64,000 nt of DNA from Sclerurus mexicanus (Eukaryota; Chordata; Aves; Passeriformes; Furnariidae). The notes under the pieces were generated by a model. That model searched no databases, was not told the DNA's origin, and saw only the letters and a list, made by a program, of their open reading frames with translations. The DNA lies in the NCBI GenBank assembly GCA_013396755.1, contig VWZF01006068.1, forward strand, positions 257,391-321,390. The letters run 5' to 3'. Below, piece after piece: positions 61,158 to 64,000 of the stretch. The translations under genes and the position numbers were made by a program. Positions within the stretch are counted from its first letter, which is position 1. Each line of letters opens with the position of its first letter.

Positions 61158-64000
61158 GTTGATTATGGATTGGATTTTTTTGATTTTGGGTTTGTTTTTT
61201 TTTTTTTAATGTGGGTATTTTACAGCTTATTAGGTAGTGTTTGAATCCAACAAGCCTAGGATTTTATCTTCAGCTTTTAGACTCTGATATCAAGACTGAA
61301 AGTGGTAGAAGTTTCATCTGAATTTTTTATCTTAGAATGCAGATGATAATGTCATTAAAAATTCTGTACTATTTTTGTCCATTTTACATGAAAAATACGC
61401 TTTATAATTCAACATAATGATGATGCACAGCTTGCTCACTTGTCTTTTTCTGTTCCTGCTCTGGAAAAGCATCTTAATGTTAAATTAATTAATATAGACA
61501 AAAAGTGTAAATATTTAGTCATATCTGCAAATATATGCTTGACTAATAAAATTATTCCAGGAAAAAACATTGGAAAGTGGGTAGAGGGAAGTGCTTTGAG
61601 TGTAGTTCATGTATAAGCAATATGGATAGTGTCACACCTTCCATATCACTTGTCCTCCTTTTAAACCTGGTTTTCTGTTACTGAGCAGTTGTTGAATAAG
61701 GCTTTCTGCAAGTCTTTTGAAGATTTAAACATCTTACAAACTTCACTGAGCAACGAGAAAATTACACAGCATCTGCTAAAAGCAAACCAATATTTGCTAA
61801 TATGAGTAGTAAAACTTGAATTAATAGCACTCTACTATTAGTTTTATAATTAACAGCCTATAGTATTAGATGGAACTCAGCTTAATCCTTGTTTTACTGC
61901 TTTTGATTTACTTGTTTTGAAGAGAATGTTTTATAATAACTATAATCAAGCCATTATTTGACCTCATTAAACTACTGCTGGATTAACTGGCATTCAAAAT
62001 GCTTACAGTGAATCAAAAGTATAAACAAAATCACCTCACGAGTTCATCAGAAATATGGCTTATTTTTTTCATTAAACACTTCTAGATAACAGCACTTTTT
62101 TCTCTTCTTTTTAATTTAAACAAAAATTTTGGTAACACAATGGACAAAGAGAAGGTCTTAAAGAACTTGTTATCCAGATGATATTTTCTGCTTGGTCTTA
62201 CTGCAGGGTCTTGCATATTCCGTTCAGATTCCAATACATGCCCCAAGTTCTCTTTACTGGACTTCAGGTTACTTTTTTCAGAAGTTACTGTTATAGGTTT
62301 ATTAGATCAGTGCAAGTATTGAACAAGGCATTGATAATGATGTATCAATTTCACTTTTAAAAGCACTATTAAGGGGAATCATTGACTTTTCCTATGTCAC
62401 TGTTTGTATTATTTTACTTCCAGAAGATGCATTACAAAATGCACTATCATGTTGGGATCTTGCACGAGCTGTGAAAGAAACATACTCCCTTGGATTTTAG
62501 ACTACATTATTTCATTCACTCAGCACTCAAGTACTTCATTGGTAGCAGGGAACTGTCAGAATGGCAAAGCACATTTTCAACTCCATTTTTAAAGCAGACC
62601 TTTATTTTTAATGGTACCCTCTCTGTTTATGTTAGTACTTGTACTTTATATACAATTTGTATTTACTGCTCCGTTAGAGGATACTAGGAATGTTTATGGA
62701 CTTCTAAACAAGCATATTTAGTTCATGCTCTGCAGAACACCAAAACACCTACTTAATGCTAAATAACATTATCTACATGACTACATTAAAAGCCTCATAA
62801 AACTTGAGTATGTCTATAACTGTCTTGTTGGATCAGCACCTTAATTCAGTTTGGAATATGCATAACTACCCTCCATACCAGTCTGTAGCTGATGACTCAT
62901 ACATAATATCAGATCCTCAAATGAAATCTGTTCAAATGGTTCAACCTGTCAAATTACAACAGCGAAATCAGTGAAACTACCTGATGAACACCATCTGAAA
63001 ACTGGGTCCAGGATTAATAGACAATAAAACTACAACATTATAATTCATAAGCAACTTATTCTAGAAACTCATGCACATAATAGTAATCATTGGTATATGC
63101 ACATCTGGGAATGAATAAGAAAGAAATAGTAAATCATCTGGAAACTTTTTTGTGGAAAGTGCTTACTAAGGAAAAATGAATTTTACAGTAAATGAAGCAA
63201 AAGAAAATCTGCATGCAAAGGGACATGTGAGTAGGTAAGTTAATAGCCTATTTTGGTTTTAGATTTTCATAGCAGCAACTTCAAACAGTTTGAATTTTAA
63301 GAAGTGTATTTTTTGATCTCATGATAAAAGATGAAGTCTTTTGACCCTAGCCAAGTAGGATATCCAAGTAGAGAGCTCCTTAGGATACAGGCAGAGTAGC
63401 CATATGTTTGTCATAGAGTGGTGGTCTCCCTTATGTTCATGGGAATGAACTCTCTGCAAGGACTCTTCAAATCTGTCTGATTAATGATATAGTCCCAATT
63501 CTAAAACTGTGCAATCTCACTCAAGCCACTGATAAGGAGAAGTTTTAATTTTTTTATTCATATGGATATTTTGTTCATTATTCCTTCATTGTGTTTCTGC
63601 CTATGATTTTAAAATTGTATGTGTACTACAAGTGGAAAGTATGTGCTGAAACACTTAAAGCAAGTTATGAAATGTGATTATTCTTGCAGCTTCTCAAGTT
63701 ATAACCCATCTTCCTCTTCTGCCCCATCACAAAACTCATATCAGTTTTATCGGGGCAATTCTTCAAGTAAAGACATAGCTATGACAGGGAAAAATTTGGC
63801 AGGCTAAACATGGATGTCCAGCAGGATTTTAGGCATTTTAGGAAAGCCTGCTTGGCCTCCAGCTGCCATTTCAGAAGATGGACCTCGTCTAGCTCCTATG
63901 CCATAACTTCTAGCAATGTGATATCTCAGACAGTATCAGGAGCATACACATTAAGGCCTTGTTAGACAGGAGGAAAAAAATAAGCTCAAAGCTTCAGATT

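Larger units (their letters stand above)
57916..64000. other. Noncoding unique DNA
   Basis: No gene recognised to the end of the window. A TTGTATA unit is repeated about three times near 57949-57968. The stretch 58790-58890 is very AT-rich with many TATA/ATAC words. A T-rich GGGTTTG tract follows the unresolved base at 61157. Open frames such as 60396-60725 (109 codons) and 63619-63807 (Ser-rich, 62 codons) match no family I know. Confidence 0.5.

Noticed and set aside
1..64000. CRISPR array, operon, phage or bacterial defence system
   Set aside because: No regularly spaced identical repeats with unique spacers, no long bacterial-type open frames, and clear avian retroelements throughout.

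Overview
The window reads as nuclear DNA from a bird, most likely a songbird (oscine passerine). It is AT-rich, has few CpGs and no visible CpG island. It carries CR1 LINE 3' fragments that keep the diagnostic octamer tail (ATTCTRTG-like). It also holds two copies of a tRNA-Ile-headed SINE with a CR1-type tail, the arrangement known from zebra finch TguSINE1, and one ERV solo LTR of a type common in passerines. The SINE is the strongest taxonomic clue. The species cannot be named from the sequence alone.

I found no protein-coding gene, RNA gene or CRISPR that I can support. The open reading frames are all short (136 codons at most), scattered on both strands and frames, and none is recognisable as a gene. 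The few that look like protein turn out to be CR1 ORF2 C-termini (26.6-26.8, 30.9-31.1 and 47.3-47.6 kb) or by-products of a tandem repeat whose 21-bp period is a multiple of three (18.1-19.1 kb). The window is therefore best read as intergenic DNA or the inside of a very long intron.

Layout: 1-10 kb, unique AT-rich DNA with one A-rich tract near 8.2 kb. 10.0-10.2 kb, an old CR1 piece. 10.2-18.1 kb, unique DNA with a 19-bp-arm palindrome at 16.4 kb. 18.1-19.2 kb, a compound minisatellite with GGGAA blocks and a duplicated edge motif. 19.2-26.6 kb, unique. 26.6-31.2 kb, a retroelement cluster (three CR1 fragments and one SINE). 34.6-35.2 kb, a solo LTR. 38.4-39.6 kb, a CR1 tail next to a possible older LTR. 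39.6-47.1 kb, unique DNA with a 22-bp perfect palindrome. 47.1-47.6 kb, two same-direction CR1 fragments lying end to end. 51.8 kb, a purine (GGAA-type) tract. 53-61 kb, several A/AAC-rich tracts and the second SINE (57.8 kb). One unresolved base lies at 61157 inside a homopolymer.

Nothing here amounts to a new molecular system. The points most worth a second look are the compound minisatellite, the end-to-end CR1 pair with a relatively intact reading frame, the A/AAC-rich tract family, two strong palindromes, and two weak splice-bounded open segments (14.0 kb and 53.8 kb) that RNA-seq could settle.
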